From: Mycolicibacterium sp. TUM20985
GTDB taxonomy: Bacteria; Actinomycetota; Actinomycetes; Mycobacteriales; Mycobacteriaceae
Length of the DNA stretch: 64,000 nucleotides
Direction: 5' to 3'
Assembly (NCBI RefSeq): GCF_030295745.1
Contig: NZ_AP027291.1
Location: 3,100,001 to 3,164,000, forward strand
Both the position numbers and the translations under genes were made by a program. A model generated the notes under the pieces. It was not told where the DNA came from. It saw only the letters and a list, made by a program, of their open reading frames with translations, and searched no databases. Below are positions 29,823 through 42,149 of this stretch, one piece after another (position 1 is the stretch's first letter; each line of letters opens with the position of its first letter).

Positions 29823-30455
29823 ATGGCTGGACACGACGCGTACGCCTATCGACCTACCGACGGGACGGGGCTACCTCACGACCCGTTCAACGCCATCGTC
29901 GGACCGCGCCCCATCGGGTGGATCTCGTCGTTGAGCGCGACCGGCGTCCCCAATCTGGCGCCGTACAGCTTCTTCAATGGATTCAACTATCGACCGCCGC
30001 TGATCGGCTTCTCGTCGATTGGTTGGAAGGACTCCGTCGCCAACGTCGACAGCACCGGAGAGTTCGTCTGGAACCTCGCGACGCGAGATCTCGCCGGCGC
30101 GATGAACGAGACGTCCGCGTCGGTGCCGTCGGACTCCGACGAGTTCGAGCGGGCCGGACTCACGCCCATACCGTCCACGGTGATCGCTGCGCCACGCGTT
30201 CTGGAGAGCCCGGTCAACTTCGAATGCAAACTCACCCAACTGATTCAGCTGCGTGACGTCGACGGTGGCGAGGTTCCCGCCTGGCTGGTTCTCGGGCAGG
30301 TCGTCGCCGTGCACATCGACCGGCATCTTCTGGTCGACGGCGTCTACGACACGGCAGCCGCGCGCCCGATCCTGCGCGCCGGGGGGCCGGCCGACTACGC
30401 CGAGGTCACACCCGACGCCATGTTCGCCATGACGCGACCCGACGACCGCGGCTAG
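29823..30455 (+). CDS. Flavin reductase-like FMN-binding split-barrel protein
   Basis: This 210-residue protein matches the flavin-reductase-like split-barrel family: DPFNAIVGPRPIGWISSLS, APYSFFNGFNYRPPLIGFSS and FVWNLATRDLAGAMN, followed by the second half with FECKLTQLI and LGQVVAVHID. Such proteins bind FMN and reduce flavins or related cofactors. It starts 6 nt after the ABC ATPase gene and likely belongs to the same transcript as the peroxiredoxin, suggesting a redox theme. It converges on hisI with a 3-nt gap. Confidence 0.88.
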   Translation: MAGHDAYAYRPTDGTGLPHDPFNAIVGPRPIGWISSLSATGVPNLAPYSFFNGFNYRPPLIGFSSIGWKDSVANVDSTGEFVWNLATRDLAGAMNETSASVPSDSDEFERAGLTPIPSTVIAAPRVLESPVNFECKLTQLIQLRDVDGGEVPAWLVLGQVVAVHIDRHLLVDGVYDTAAARPILRAGGPADYAEVTPDAMFAMTRPDDRG

Positions 30456-30458
30456 GCC

Positions 30459-30806
30459 TCAGCTCTCGGGCGCCAGGATCTCGTCGGCGTCGAAGCAGCT
30501 GTGCTCGCCGGTGTGGCAGGCAGCGCCGACCTGATCGACCTCGAGCAACACGGTGTCACCGTCGCAGTCCAGACGCACCGAGTGCACGTACTGCGTGTGC
30601 CCCGACGTCTCGCCCTTGACCCACTGCTCCCCGCGCGAGCGTGAGTAGTAGGTCGCCTTGCGGGTCGCGAGCGTGTGAGCGAGCGCGTCGTCGTTCATCC
30701 ACGCCACCATGAGCACCTGACCGGTCCCACGCTCCTGCGCGACGGCGGCGAACAGGCCGTTGGCGTCGCGCTTGAGACGGTTGGCAATCGAGTCGTTCAG
30801 AGTCAT
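30459..30806 (-). CDS. hisI: Phosphoribosyl-AMP cyclohydrolase
   Basis: HisI opens the purine ring of PR-AMP, the third step of histidine synthesis. The 115-residue protein is the single-function form (no HisE fusion), with [32 protein letters not shown] and the metal-binding [12 protein letters not shown] and CHTGEHSCF segments. The ATG at 30806 overlaps the hisF stop as ATGA. It is the last gene of the his operon here. Confidence 0.96.
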   Translation of the reverse strand: MTLNDSIANRLKRDANGLFAAVAQERGTGQVLMVAWMNDDALAHTLATRKATYYSRSRGEQWVKGETSGHTQYVHSVRLDCDGDTVLLEVDQVGAACHTGEHSCFDADEILAPES

Positions 30807-31576
30807 CGCACCACGATCCCTTCCGCCGCCATCGCCGCCTTCACCTGGCCGATGGTCAGCTCCTTGAAGTGAAAGATGGTGGCTGCCAATACCGCATCCG
30901 CGCCAGCCTGTACGGCGGGCGCGAAGTGGTCCACCGCTCCGGCGCCACCGCTGGCGATCACCGGCACGCTCACCGCCTCGCGCACGGCGCGCAACATCTT
31001 CAGATCGAACCCGGCCTTGGTGCCATCGGCGTCCATCGAGTTGAGCAGGATCTCGCCGACGCCGAGTTCGGCGCCCCGACGCGCCCACTCGATGGCATCG
31101 ATACCGGTGCCGCGCCTGCCGCCATGCGTGGTCACTTCCCACCCGGACGGCGTCGGCTCGGCACCCTCGGGAACGGTGCGGGCGTCGACGGAGAGCACTA
31201 TGCACTGCGACCCGAACTGTCGGGACAGCTCGGCAAGGAGCTCGGGTCGGGCGATTGCGGCGGTATTCACCGACACCTTGTCCGCACCGGCCCGCAGCAG
31301 GGTGTCGACGTCGGCGACCGATCGAACGCCGCCGCCAACCGTCAGCGGGATGAACACCTGTTCGGCCGTCCGGCGGACCACCTCCAGCATCGTGCTGCGC
31401 CCCGCCGACGATGCCGTCACGTCCAGGAACGTCAGCTCGTCGGCGCCCTCGGCATCATATGCCGCCGCCAACTCGACGGGATCGCCTGCATCTCTGAGGT
31501 TTTCGAAGTTCACGCCCTTGACCACCCGGCCGTCGTCGACGTCGAGACAGGGGATCACGCGGACCGCGACGTCCAT
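30803..31576 (-). CDS. hisF: Imidazole glycerol phosphate synthase, cyclase subunit
   Basis: HisF joins PRFAR with ammonia from HisH to give imidazole glycerol phosphate and AICAR. The 257-residue TIM barrel contains [20 protein letters not shown] with the catalytic Asp, [35 protein letters not shown] (second catalytic Asp) and PVIASGGAG. Its ATG shares one base with the impA stop (TGATG). Confidence 0.97.
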   Translation of the reverse strand: MDVAVRVIPCLDVDDGRVVKGVNFENLRDAGDPVELAAAYDAEGADELTFLDVTASSAGRSTMLEVVRRTAEQVFIPLTVGGGVRSVADVDTLLRAGADKVSVNTAAIARPELLAELSRQFGSQCIVLSVDARTVPEGAEPTPSGWEVTTHGGRRGTGIDAIEWARRGAELGVGEILLNSMDADGTKAGFDLKMLRAVREAVSVPVIASGGAGAVDHFAPAVQAGADAVLAATIFHFKELTIGQVKAAMAAEGIVVR

Positions 31577-32391
31577 CAGTGCTCGCCTGGTGCGCCGACG
31601 CCCGCCGCGATCTCCAGGATCCGGGCGTGCACGCTCGGCACTCCCGCTACCGCCGAACGCGACGCCGGGGTCCACTCCTCGCCGGCGAGGTCGGTGACGA
31701 CGCCCCCGGCCGCGCGGACAAGGGCCACACCCGCGGCGTGGTCCCACACGTGGTGCCCGAAGCTGACGGCGCCACCGAGCACCCCCGCGGCGGCGTAGGC
31801 GAAGTCGATACCCGTCGAACCGTGCATCCGGACCCGGGAACACGTCCGGCTCAACTGCTCCAGGAACGCCATCCGATACCGGCCGGGGAACTCGCCACGC
31901 GAATCGACGTTGAACGTTCCGATGCCGAGGATCGAGTCGCTCAGCTCGACCGGCTCCAGCGCGGGCTGGGCAATTCCGTTGGCGTACAACGGTCCCGAAA
32001 GTACCGCGGTGTAGCGAAGGTCCATGAACGGGAGCCAGGTGAGTCCGGCCACCGGCACTCCGTCGCGCAGCAGACCCAACAGGATGGCGGCCGTCGGCAA
32101 GCCCGCCGCGTAGTTGAAGGTGCCGTCGATGGGGTCGAGGACCCACACCAGATGCGAGTCGATCGGTGCGCCGCCAAACTCCTCGCCGTGCACCCCGATT
32201 CCGGTGGCCTCCTCGAGCGCGAGCACCACCTGGCGTTCGATGGCGAGGTCGACCTCGGTGGCGAAGTCATTGCCCAGCTTGGCGACCGCCGACTGCGCGC
32301 GATGACCTTCGATGAAGGGTTTCGCGGCGACGTCGAGAATGACGGTTGCCTCGGCGACGAGCCCCGCGAGGTCCGTCTCATCCAGTGCCAT
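31576..32391 (-). CDS. impA: Inositol-monophosphatase-family phosphatase (ImpA; candidate histidinol-phosphatase)
   Basis: This 271-residue Mg-dependent phosphatase shows GNDFATEVD, the first metal-site Glu pair (HGEEFGG), the hallmark [12 protein letters not shown] and [15 protein letters not shown]. In mycobacteria this his-linked gene is called impA. Such enzymes act on inositol phosphate or related substrates. Its position between hisA and hisF, with no gaps, also makes it a candidate for a histidinol-phosphate phosphatase role, though other IMPase-family HisN proteins exist. Function is therefore open. Confidence 0.88.
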   Translation of the reverse strand: MALDETDLAGLVAEATVILDVAAKPFIEGHRAQSAVAKLGNDFATEVDLAIERQVVLALEEATGIGVHGEEFGGAPIDSHLVWVLDPIDGTFNYAAGLPTAAILLGLLRDGVPVAGLTWLPFMDLRYTAVLSGPLYANGIAQPALEPVELSDSILGIGTFNVDSRGEFPGRYRMAFLEQLSRTCSRVRMHGSTGIDFAYAAAGVLGGAVSFGHHVWDHAAGVALVRAAGGVVTDLAGEEWTPASRSAVAGVPSVHARILEIAAGVGAPGEH

Positions 32392-32397
32392 CTCGAC

Positions 32398-33141
32398 CTA
32401 CCGACTCACCGCGGCGAGGGCCTCTGGAAGCGTGAAACGTCCGGCGTACAACGCCTTTCCGACGATCGCGCCCTCGACGCCGACACCTGTCAGGGTGGCG
32501 ATGGCCCGCAGATCGTCCAGGCTCGACACCCCGCCGGAGGCGATGACGGGGGCGTCGGTGCGTTCGGCGACCCCGGCCAGCAGCTCGAGGTTCGGACCGT
32601 TGAGGGTGCCGTCCTTGGTGACGTCGGTGACGACGAACCGCGAGCATCCTTGCTTCTCGAGGCGTTCGAGCACCGGCCACAGATCTCCGCCGTCGGTCTC
32701 CCAACCGCGCCCGCGCAACCGGTACTCCCCCGCTTCGAGCTTGACGTCGAGCCCCACGGCGACCTTCTCCCCGTGCTCGGCGATCACCCGTGCGCACCAC
32801 TGCGGGTTCTCGAGCGCCGCGGTGCCGAGATTGACCCTGGCGCAACCCGCGTCGAGCGCGGCGGTCAGCGACGCGTCGTCACGGATGCCCCCCGACAGTT
32901 CCACGGCGACGTCGAGCTTGCCGATGACCTCGGCCAGCAGCGCGCGATTGGATCCGCGGCCGAACGCCGCATCGAGGTCGACGAGGTGAATCCATTCGGC
33001 GCCGTCGCTCTGCCAGCCCAGTGCGGCGTCGAGCGCTGACCCGTAATCCGTTTCGCTGCCAGCGACGCCCTGCACCAGGCGGACCGCCTTGCCGTCGACC
33101 ACGTCGACGGCAGGCAGAAGGATCAACCGCTTGTCACTCAC
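32398..33141 (-). CDS. hisA: ProFAR isomerase (HisA; PriA-type likely)
   Basis: HisA isomerises ProFAR to PRFAR. The 247-residue barrel shows [18 protein letters not shown] with the catalytic Asp, [36 protein letters not shown] with the second Asp, and [11 protein letters not shown]. In actinobacteria lacking trpF the enzyme (PriA) also isomerises phosphoribosyl anthranilate for tryptophan synthesis. That fits the absence of trpF from the trp operon here, but it is inferred. The GTG overlaps the hisH stop by 4 nt. Confidence 0.95.
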   Translation of the reverse strand: MSDKRLILLPAVDVVDGKAVRLVQGVAGSETDYGSALDAALGWQSDGAEWIHLVDLDAAFGRGSNRALLAEVIGKLDVAVELSGGIRDDASLTAALDAGCARVNLGTAALENPQWCARVIAEHGEKVAVGLDVKLEAGEYRLRGRGWETDGGDLWPVLERLEKQGCSRFVVTDVTKDGTLNGPNLELLAGVAERTDAPVIASGGVSSLDDLRAIATLTGVGVEGAIVGKALYAGRFTLPEALAAVSR

Positions 33142-33754
33142 GAGAGCCCCTCGACCCAATTGGCGAGCAGCGCCGCACCGGCGTCGCCACTCTTCTCCGG
33201 ATGAAACTGCGTGGCGGACAAGGCGCCGTCCTCGACCGCAGCCAGGAAGGGTACGTGATGCGTCGCCCACGTCAGCGACGCACTCGGGTCACCCTCCCAC
33301 TGCTGGGCGGCGTAGGAGTGCACGAAGTAGAAGCGGGTGTCGGCGTCCAGTCCCTTGAACAGCGTGCTGTTCGGCGCGGCGTCGACGACGTTCCACCCCA
33401 TGTGCGGAACCACGGGGGCCTCCAACCGCACGACCGACCCGGGCCACTGACCGCAGCCGGTGCTCTCGACGCCGAATTCCACACCGCGGCTGAAGAGGAT
33501 CTGCATGCCGACGCAGATGCCGAGGACGGGATGGCCGTTGGCGAGCCGCTCGGCGACGATCTTCTCCCCGTTCACCGCACGCAGGCCCGTCATGCACGCC
33601 TCGTAGGCGCCGACTCCCGGCACGACCAGACCATCGGCCGCCGCCGCGGCGGCGGGATCTGCCGTCACCTCGACCTGCGCGCCCACTCGTTCGAGCGCGC
33701 GTTGGGCCGACCGCAGATTGCCGGAGCCGTAGTCGAGTACGACGACTTTCGCCG

Positions 33755-33758
<4 letters not shown>
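33138..33758 (-). CDS. hisH: Imidazole glycerol phosphate synthase, glutaminase subunit
   Basis: HisH hydrolyses glutamine and channels ammonia to HisF. The 206-residue class-I amidotransferase has [12 protein letters not shown], the nucleophile Cys in [18 protein letters not shown] and the His/Glu pair in [12 protein letters not shown]. The GTG at 33758 overlaps the hisB stop as GTGA. Confidence 0.97.
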
Positions 33759-36848
<3,090 letters not shown>

Positions 36849-36895
36849 GCCGTCTATTCTCCCAGAGCAGCACAAATCAGAATCCGGGAGCCGCC

Positions 36896-37318
36896 ATGTC
36901 ACCATCCACGTCGCGAAGAGACCACCCAAATGACGCCCCCGGGGTGCCCATGATCATCCCGGTGTGGCTCGAGCGGTTTCAGATCAAGTACGTCAACCCG
37001 ATGCTGCGGCCGTTGTCGAAGCGGATGCCGGGTTTCGCCGTGATATCGCACCGCGGGCGGACATCGGGCAAGGACTACGAGACCATCGTCACCGCCTACC
37101 GCAAGGGCAGCCTGCTGGCGATCGGGCTGGTGCACGGCAAGACCAACTGGGTGAAGAACGTGTTGGCAGCCGGTGAGGCCGACATCCTCGTCGGGCGCAG
37201 GAAGCTGCACCTGGTCAACCCCCGCGTGCTGCCCGCGGGCACGGTGGACGCCAGCCTGCCCCGCATTCCGCAGCTCCTGGCCAAGCGCCAGGGGACCTTC
37301 GTCGCCGACATCGCCTGA
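36896..37318 (+). CDS. Deazaflavin (F420)-type nitroreductase-fold protein
   Basis: This 140-residue protein is a split-barrel protein of the DUF385/Ddn family. It shows the block [22 protein letters not shown] (seen in part), [19 protein letters not shown] and the LHLVNPRVL strand, where F420 relatives bind the cofactor phosphate and deazaflavin. In mycobacteria such proteins bind F420 or other substrates, but no substrate can be assigned here. The ATG at 36896 has GGGAG five nt upstream; an earlier in-frame start at 36836 would overlap hisD heavily. Confidence 0.82.
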   Translation: MSPSTSRRDHPNDAPGVPMIIPVWLERFQIKYVNPMLRPLSKRMPGFAVISHRGRTSGKDYETIVTAYRKGSLLAIGLVHGKTNWVKNVLAAGEADILVGRRKLHLVNPRVLPAGTVDASLPRIPQLLAKRQGTFVADIA

Positions 37319-37324
37319 CGCGGG

Positions 37325-37843
37325 CTACTTGCAGAGTTCGCCCAGCTTGGCGTTCTCGGCGTCGGCGTCGCGAAGTCGGGCCGCCTGATCCGGGTCCGTG
37401 TTTGGCGAGCCGGAGGTGGCCGCCGCGCCGATGTCCAGCAGCGTGTTGGCGAACTTCTTGACGCCGTCGGCCAGCTCGGTCGGTGTCGCCGGGTCGAGTC
37501 GCGCCAGCAGGTACTGTCCGCCGCTGGAGAGGGACACCCTGGCGTTGGCCGCCACCGCGAGGGACCCGGTGACATCGCCCTCACCGCCGGGGACCTGGAG
37601 GTTGGTGTTCAACGAGACACCCTTGCGCACGACGTCCGCCGCGGCGCAGATCGCCGTCTTGGCTTCACCCTGCTGGGCGGAGGTGTAGTTCGGCTCGGGT
37701 GACTTCCGCTGGGGGCCGAACGCGGCCCACGCCGACAGCCCGACCGCCACCACCGACAAGATCACCGCGACTACGGACAGAACACCACCCCGCTGGGCCG
37801 AATTCGTGGCGTGACGGCTCTGAGGTGTTTCGCTGGACGACAT
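37325..37843 (-). CDS. Membrane-anchored, probably exported protein
   Basis: This 172-residue protein has a short cytoplasmic N-terminus, one hydrophobic helix (about 20-42: VLSVVAVILSVVAVGLSAWA) and an extracytoplasmic domain with Cys residues in KTAICAAAD and the C-terminal GELCK, which could pair. I do not recognise a functional family; similar anchored proteins occur in mycobacteria. A longer frame extending into nadC is not used. It converges on the DUF385 gene with a 6-nt gap and starts 22 nt after the nadC stop, so it may be at the end of the nad transcript. Confidence 0.7.
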   Translation of the reverse strand: MSSSETPQSRHATNSAQRGGVLSVVAVILSVVAVGLSAWAAFGPQRKSPEPNYTSAQQGEAKTAICAAADVVRKGVSLNTNLQVPGGEGDVTGSLAVAANARVSLSSGGQYLLARLDPATPTELADGVKKFANTLLDIGAAATSGSPNTDPDQAARLRDADAENAKLGELCK

Positions 37844-37865
37844 TGGTTCAGCGTAGTGGAGCAAA

Positions 37866-38732
37866 TCAAAAATCGAGGCCGACGTCGAGGACGCGCACCG
37901 AATGCGTGAGGGCCCCAACGGCGAGGTAGTCGACCCCGGTACCGGCGTAAGCGGCGGCATTGTCCAGCGAGAGGCTGCCCGACGACTCCAGTTTGACGCT
38001 GGACGCGCGGGCCGCGCGCCGCTGTACGGCCATCTGCGTCATCCACACCGGGAAGTTGTCCAGCAAAATCAACGGCGAGACCCCGAGGTCCTCGCCGAGG
38101 ATGTCGTCGAGCTGCTCGAGCGAGTCGACCTCGACCTCCACCGGGACGTCGGGCGCCACCTGCCGCACGGCGTGCAGGGCTGCCACCACCGAGCCCGCCG
38201 CCGCGACGTGGTTGTCCTTGATCAACGCCGCGTCGCCAAGGCCCATGCGGTGGTTGACCCCGCCGCCCACGCGCACCGCGTACTTCTGCAGCACCCGCAG
38301 ACCGGGCAGGGTCTTGCGGGTGTCACGAATCTGCGCCGTAGTGCCTGCGACGGCCTCGACCCAGGCGGCGGTGGTGCTGGCGATCCCCGACAGGTGACAG
38401 ACCAAGTTGAGCATCGTGCGTTCGGCCGTGAGCAGTCCCCGGGTCGGTGCCTCGAGCACCAGCAGCGGGTCGCCTGGCTCGAGCCGCGTCCCGTCCTCGA
38501 CCCGCGAGACCACCTCGTATCCGTCGGTGCCGAGGACCTCGTCGAGGACCAACAGCGCGATGTCCACACCTGCTGCCACGCCTGCCTGCCGACTGACCAT
38601 GGAGGCCTTGGTGGTGGCGTCGGCCGGCACCGTCGCGAGCGACGTCACGTCCGGCCCGTACCGGAGGTCTTCCTCGAGCCCGCGGGCGATCGTCGCGCGG
38701 GCCTCGTCGACCTCGTCGTCGGTGAGGGCCAT
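37866..38732 (-). CDS. nadC: Quinolinate phosphoribosyltransferase (nicotinate-nucleotide pyrophosphorylase)
   Basis: NadC converts quinolinate and PRPP to nicotinate mononucleotide. The 288-residue protein shows LNLVCHLSGIAS, QIRDTRKTLPGLRVLQKYAVRVGGG, HRMGLGDAALIKDNH, VEVEVDSLEQL and the C-terminal GVDYLAVGALTHS. It overlaps the nadB stop by one base (TGATG). Third gene of the nadA-nadB-nadC operon. Confidence 0.97.
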   Translation of the reverse strand: MALTDDEVDEARATIARGLEEDLRYGPDVTSLATVPADATTKASMVSRQAGVAAGVDIALLVLDEVLGTDGYEVVSRVEDGTRLEPGDPLLVLEAPTRGLLTAERTMLNLVCHLSGIASTTAAWVEAVAGTTAQIRDTRKTLPGLRVLQKYAVRVGGGVNHRMGLGDAALIKDNHVAAAGSVVAALHAVRQVAPDVPVEVEVDSLEQLDDILGEDLGVSPLILLDNFPVWMTQMAVQRRAARASSVKLESSGSLSLDNAAAYAGTGVDYLAVGALTHSVRVLDVGLDF

Positions 38733-40315
38733 CAGCAGCACACCTCCGCGTGGTGGGTCACCGCGGGTGTGCCGTCGGATTGGAGTCGGACGGTGTTGCT
38801 CGTGGCCAGATGGGGATCGCGCTCCGCATGGTCGGCGCGGTGATGGCACCCCCGCGACTCGACCCGGTCGAATGCCGCCGCGGTGACCACGGAGGCCGTG
38901 ACGGTGAGTGCGGCATCCTCGAAGTCATTGCGGGTGAACAGATTTCGCGGACCTGCCGTGCCGAGGAGTTCGGCCACGTGACTGAGTCCGATCGCGTCGC
39001 GCACGACCGACGCGTGCCGCGTCATGGCGCGTTGCAACTCCGCCCGCGGTAACGCCACCCGGCTGGCGGCGTCGAACGTGGCGCGCACGGCGGCGGCGTC
39101 CGCGGCGTGTCGCGCGGCGGCCGCACCCGCCCGACGACCCACCACCAGACCTTCCAGCAGGCTGTTGGACGCGAGCCGATTGGCGCCGTGCATTCCGGTG
39201 CGCGCAACCTCGCCGGCGGCGAAGAGACCCGCCAGTTCGGTACGCCCGTCCACATCGGTCGTGACGCCGCCGCAGCTGTAGTGGGCGCCGGGCACCACGG
39301 GTATCAGCGCCACGACCGGGTCGATGCCAGCGGCGAGGCAGGCGGCGTTGACGGTCGGAAACCGGCGGGTGAAGTCCTCGACGCCGCGGGCGTCGAGGTA
39401 GACGCACGGATCCCCCGTCCGCGACAGTCGTTCGTCGATGGCCGCGGCGACCACGTCCCGCGGAGCGAGATCGCCCATCGGGTGGACGCCTGCGGTGACC
39501 GAATCGCCGCGGGCATCGACGAGGAAGGCGCCCTCGCCCCGTAGTGCCTCGGTGATCAGCGGTCGACGTCCGCCGGCGTTGCCGTCGTAGAGCATCGTGG
39601 GATGGAACTGGATGAACTCGATGTCGCTCACGGCCAGACCCGCCCACAGCGCCAGCGCGACACCGTCGCCGGTCGATCCCTCCGGGTTGGTCGTGGCCGC
39701 GTACAGGTGGCCGAGGCCGCCCGTGGCCAGAATCACCGAGGGGGCATGTATCACGCCGAGGCCGTCGTCGTTGCGGACGAGGACTCCGGTGACCGCGCCC
39801 GCTTCGTGAAGAACTTGCAGCGCAACGTGATTGCGTCGAATGTCCATCGTGCTGGCGGCGTGATCCAGGGCCCGTTGCACCTCTGCGCCGGTGGCGTCAC
39901 CGCCGGCGTGGACGATGCGCCGTCGGGAGTGCCCGCCCTCGCGGGTCAGCGACCACTGCCCCGGTGCCGCCTCGTCGAACCGCGCGCCGAACGCGACGAG
40001 CTCGGTCACCGCGGCATATCCGTCGGCGACGATCGACGTGACCGCGTCCGGGTCGCACAGCCCACCCCCCGCGGCGAGGGTGTCGGCAACGTGCGCCTCG
40101 ATGGTGTCGTCGGTACGCGGCACCACGACGGCGATACCACCCTGGGCGTAGAACGTCGCCGTATCACCCGCCTTGCTCAGCACCACCACGCGGCGGCCGT
40201 GCCGCTGGGCGGCCAACGCCGCGGCCAACCCGGCCACCCCGGTGCCGACCACGACGACGTCGGCACGCTGCTGCCAGTAGCCGACTCCCCCGCACGCCGG
40301 CGCAGTCGTCGTCAT
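38732..40315 (-). CDS. nadB: L-aspartate oxidase
   Basis: NadB oxidises aspartate to iminoaspartate with FAD. The 527-residue protein has the FAD site [21 protein letters not shown], the succinate dehydrogenase/NadB signature [19 protein letters not shown], and [27 protein letters not shown] (seen in part). The ATG overlaps the nadA stop as ATGA. Confidence 0.97.
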   Translation of the reverse strand: MTTTAPACGGVGYWQQRADVVVVGTGVAGLAAALAAQRHGRRVVVLSKAGDTATFYAQGGIAVVVPRTDDTIEAHVADTLAAGGGLCDPDAVTSIVADGYAAVTELVAFGARFDEAAPGQWSLTREGGHSRRRIVHAGGDATGAEVQRALDHAASTMDIRRNHVALQVLHEAGAVTGVLVRNDDGLGVIHAPSVILATGGLGHLYAATTNPEGSTGDGVALALWAGLAVSDIEFIQFHPTMLYDGNAGGRRPLITEALRGEGAFLVDARGDSVTAGVHPMGDLAPRDVVAAAIDERLSRTGDPCVYLDARGVEDFTRRFPTVNAACLAAGIDPVVALIPVVPGAHYSCGGVTTDVDGRTELAGLFAAGEVARTGMHGANRLASNSLLEGLVVGRRAGAAAARHAADAAAVRATFDAASRVALPRAELQRAMTRHASVVRDAIGLSHVAELLGTAGPRNLFTRNDFEDAALTVTASVVTAAAFDRVESRGCHHRADHAERDPHLATSNTVRLQSDGTPAVTHHAEVCC

Positions 40316-41361
40316 TCTCCGCCGCCGGGCTGGCCGATCTCGATCATGCGCTGCACGCTCCTTCGACCGGCGGCTGCAACGTCCGGGTCGACGTGCACTT
40401 CATCCGCGCCCTCGACGAGGCAGCGCAGCAGCGCCGCAGGTGTGATCATCTTCATGTAGCGGCAGGATGCCCGGTCGTTCACGGCGCGGAAATCCACTTC
40501 CGGTGCGGCGCGCCGTAATTGATGCAACATGCCCACCTCGGTCGCGACAAGGACCTGGCGCGCGCGCGTCGCCCTGGCGGCGTCCAGCATGCCGCCGGTG
40601 GACAGGATCTTCACGCGGTCGTCCGGGAACGCGCCCTCGCCGGCCAGATACAGCGCCGATGTGGCGCAGCCGCATTCGGGATGGACGTACAACTCGGCGT
40701 CGGGGTGGGCCTTGGCTTGCGCCGTGAGCTCGTCGCCGTTGATCCCCGCGTGCACGTGGCATTCACCCGCCCAGACGTGAATGTTCTTGCGGCCGGTCAC
40801 ACGTCGGACGTGGGCACCAAGGAACTGGTCCGGGCAGAACAGCACCTCGCGGTCCTCGGGAATCGACGCCACCACCTCGACCGCGTTGGACGAGGTGCAG
40901 CAGATGTCGGTGAGTGCCTTCACCGCTGCGGTGGTGTTCACGTAGGACACGACCACGGCGTCGGGATACTCGGCCTTCCAGGCCCTCAGGTCGTCGGCCG
41001 TGATCGAGTCGGCCAATGAGCAGCCGGCCCGCTGATCGGGGATCAGCACCGTCTTACCGGGGCTGAGGATCTTCGCGGTCTCGGCCATGAAGTGGACGCC
41101 GCAGAACACGATCGTGTCCTCCGGCGCCTCGGCGGCGATCCGGGACAGCGCCAACGAATCACCGACGTGATCGGCCACGTCCTGGATGGCCGGCAGCTGG
41201 TAGTTGTGCGCGAGCAGCGTGGCGTTGCGCAGGTCGGCGAGGCGGCGAATCTCTGCCGCCCACTCCTCGTCGGCGATCACACCGCCGTAGCCGGCGGGAC
41301 CGTTCGTGATCTGGGCGGCCCAGCCGCGACTCGACTCGGCGGTGAGGTCCACTACCGTCAT
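40312..41361 (-). CDS. nadA: Quinolinate synthase
   Basis: NadA condenses iminoaspartate and dihydroxyacetone phosphate to quinolinate on a 4Fe-4S cluster. The 349-residue protein has the substrate motif [34 protein letters not shown] with the first cluster Cys, PECGCATSA and [11 protein letters not shown] with the others. The ATG at 41361 has an excellent AAAGGAGA 6-7 nt upstream, so the in-frame upstream start at 41433 is rejected. Divergent from the NrtR gene; the palindrome between them is the likely control site. Confidence 0.96.
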   Translation of the reverse strand: MTVVDLTAESSRGWAAQITNGPAGYGGVIADEEWAAEIRRLADLRNATLLAHNYQLPAIQDVADHVGDSLALSRIAAEAPEDTIVFCGVHFMAETAKILSPGKTVLIPDQRAGCSLADSITADDLRAWKAEYPDAVVVSYVNTTAAVKALTDICCTSSNAVEVVASIPEDREVLFCPDQFLGAHVRRVTGRKNIHVWAGECHVHAGINGDELTAQAKAHPDAELYVHPECGCATSALYLAGEGAFPDDRVKILSTGGMLDAARATRARQVLVATEVGMLHQLRRAAPEVDFRAVNDRASCRYMKMITPAALLRCLVEGADEVHVDPDVAAAGRRSVQRMIEIGQPGGGE

Positions 41362-41386
41362 GGTCGTCTCCTTTGATCCCGAAGAG

Positions 41387-41409
41387 GTTTTCGACTTATG
41401 ATCGAAAAC
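41387..41409. promoter_or_regulatory. Perfect 23-bp inverted repeat between nadA and nrtR (candidate NrtR operator)
   Basis: The arms GTTTTCGA (41387-41394) and TCGAAAAC (41402-41409) are exact inverted repeats around the 7-bp spacer CTTATGA. The repeat contains a TATGAT hexamer (41397-41402) that would be the -10 element of nrtR and lies in the nadA promoter region. NrtR proteins are reported repressors of nad operons in mycobacteria, so binding here would repress both genes. Confidence 0.7.
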
Positions 41410-42105
41410 ATGACTGATACTAGCACTGCCCACGAAGTGCTCGTTGTCGTGTTTCAGGTTCGGCAGCTCTCGACGCCGAACCCGCAGCTCAGCGTGCTGC
41501 TATGGGAGCGGGCCATGGACCCGCAACGCGGGGCGTGGTCACTTCCCGGCGGCCGACTCCGTCACGACGAAGACATGACGAGTTCAGTTCGGCGCCAACT
41601 GGCCGAGAAGGTGGACCTGCGGGAACTGACCCATCTCGAACAGCTCGCGGTGTTCTCGGAGCCACGGCGGGTGCCCGGCCCCAGGACCATCGCCTCGACG
41701 TTCCTGGGCCTGGTGCCCTCCCCTGCCACCCCCGAACTCCCACCGGACACCCGATGGCATCCGGTGAGCGCCCTGCCGCCGATGGCCTTCGACCATCGAC
41801 CGATGATCACCCACGCCCATGCCAGGCTGATCGCCAAGCTGTCATACACCAACATCGGGTTCGCGCTGGCGCCAAGGGAATTCGCGCTGTCCACGCTGAA
41901 GGACGTCTACGACGCGGCCCTCGGATACGAGGTGGACGCCACGAACCTCCAGCGCGTCCTGGCCCGTCGGGGCGTGATCGTCCCGACCGGCACCACGGCG
42001 AAGTCGGGCCGCAGCGGTGGCCGCCCCGCCGCCGTGTACCGCTTCACCGAGGCGCAGTACCGCGTCACCGACGAGTTCGCTGCCTTCCGTCCGCCGACGT
42101 CATGA
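41410..42105 (+). CDS. nrtR: NrtR-family Nudix-type transcriptional regulator of NAD synthesis
   Basis: This 231-residue protein has an N-terminal Nudix-like domain and a C-terminal winged helix (about 145-231, with [12 protein letters not shown]). The Nudix box is degenerate: the REUXEEXGU stretch reads RQLAEKVDL, so hydrolase activity is probably lost, as in other NrtR repressors. I prefer the ATG at 41410 to one at 41398, because 41398 lies inside the operator and a TATGAT hexamer lies exactly 7 nt before 41410 (leaderless). Divergent position next to nadA supports autoregulation and control of nadABC. Confidence 0.85.
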   Translation: MTDTSTAHEVLVVVFQVRQLSTPNPQLSVLLWERAMDPQRGAWSLPGGRLRHDEDMTSSVRRQLAEKVDLRELTHLEQLAVFSEPRRVPGPRTIASTFLGLVPSPATPELPPDTRWHPVSALPPMAFDHRPMITHAHARLIAKLSYTNIGFALAPREFALSTLKDVYDAALGYEVDATNLQRVLARRGVIVPTGTTAKSGRSGGRPAAVYRFTEAQYRVTDEFAAFRPPTS

Positions 42106-42149
42106 CGGCCCCAATTGGCTTTAAGGAACCGTTAAGAGACAATGTCCTG

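Noticed and set aside
41502-42149. Longer start for the lipase gene in the same frame
   Set aside because: This segment overlaps nrtR out of frame and encodes low-complexity Arg/Pro/Gly sequence; the lipase family starts near 42150.
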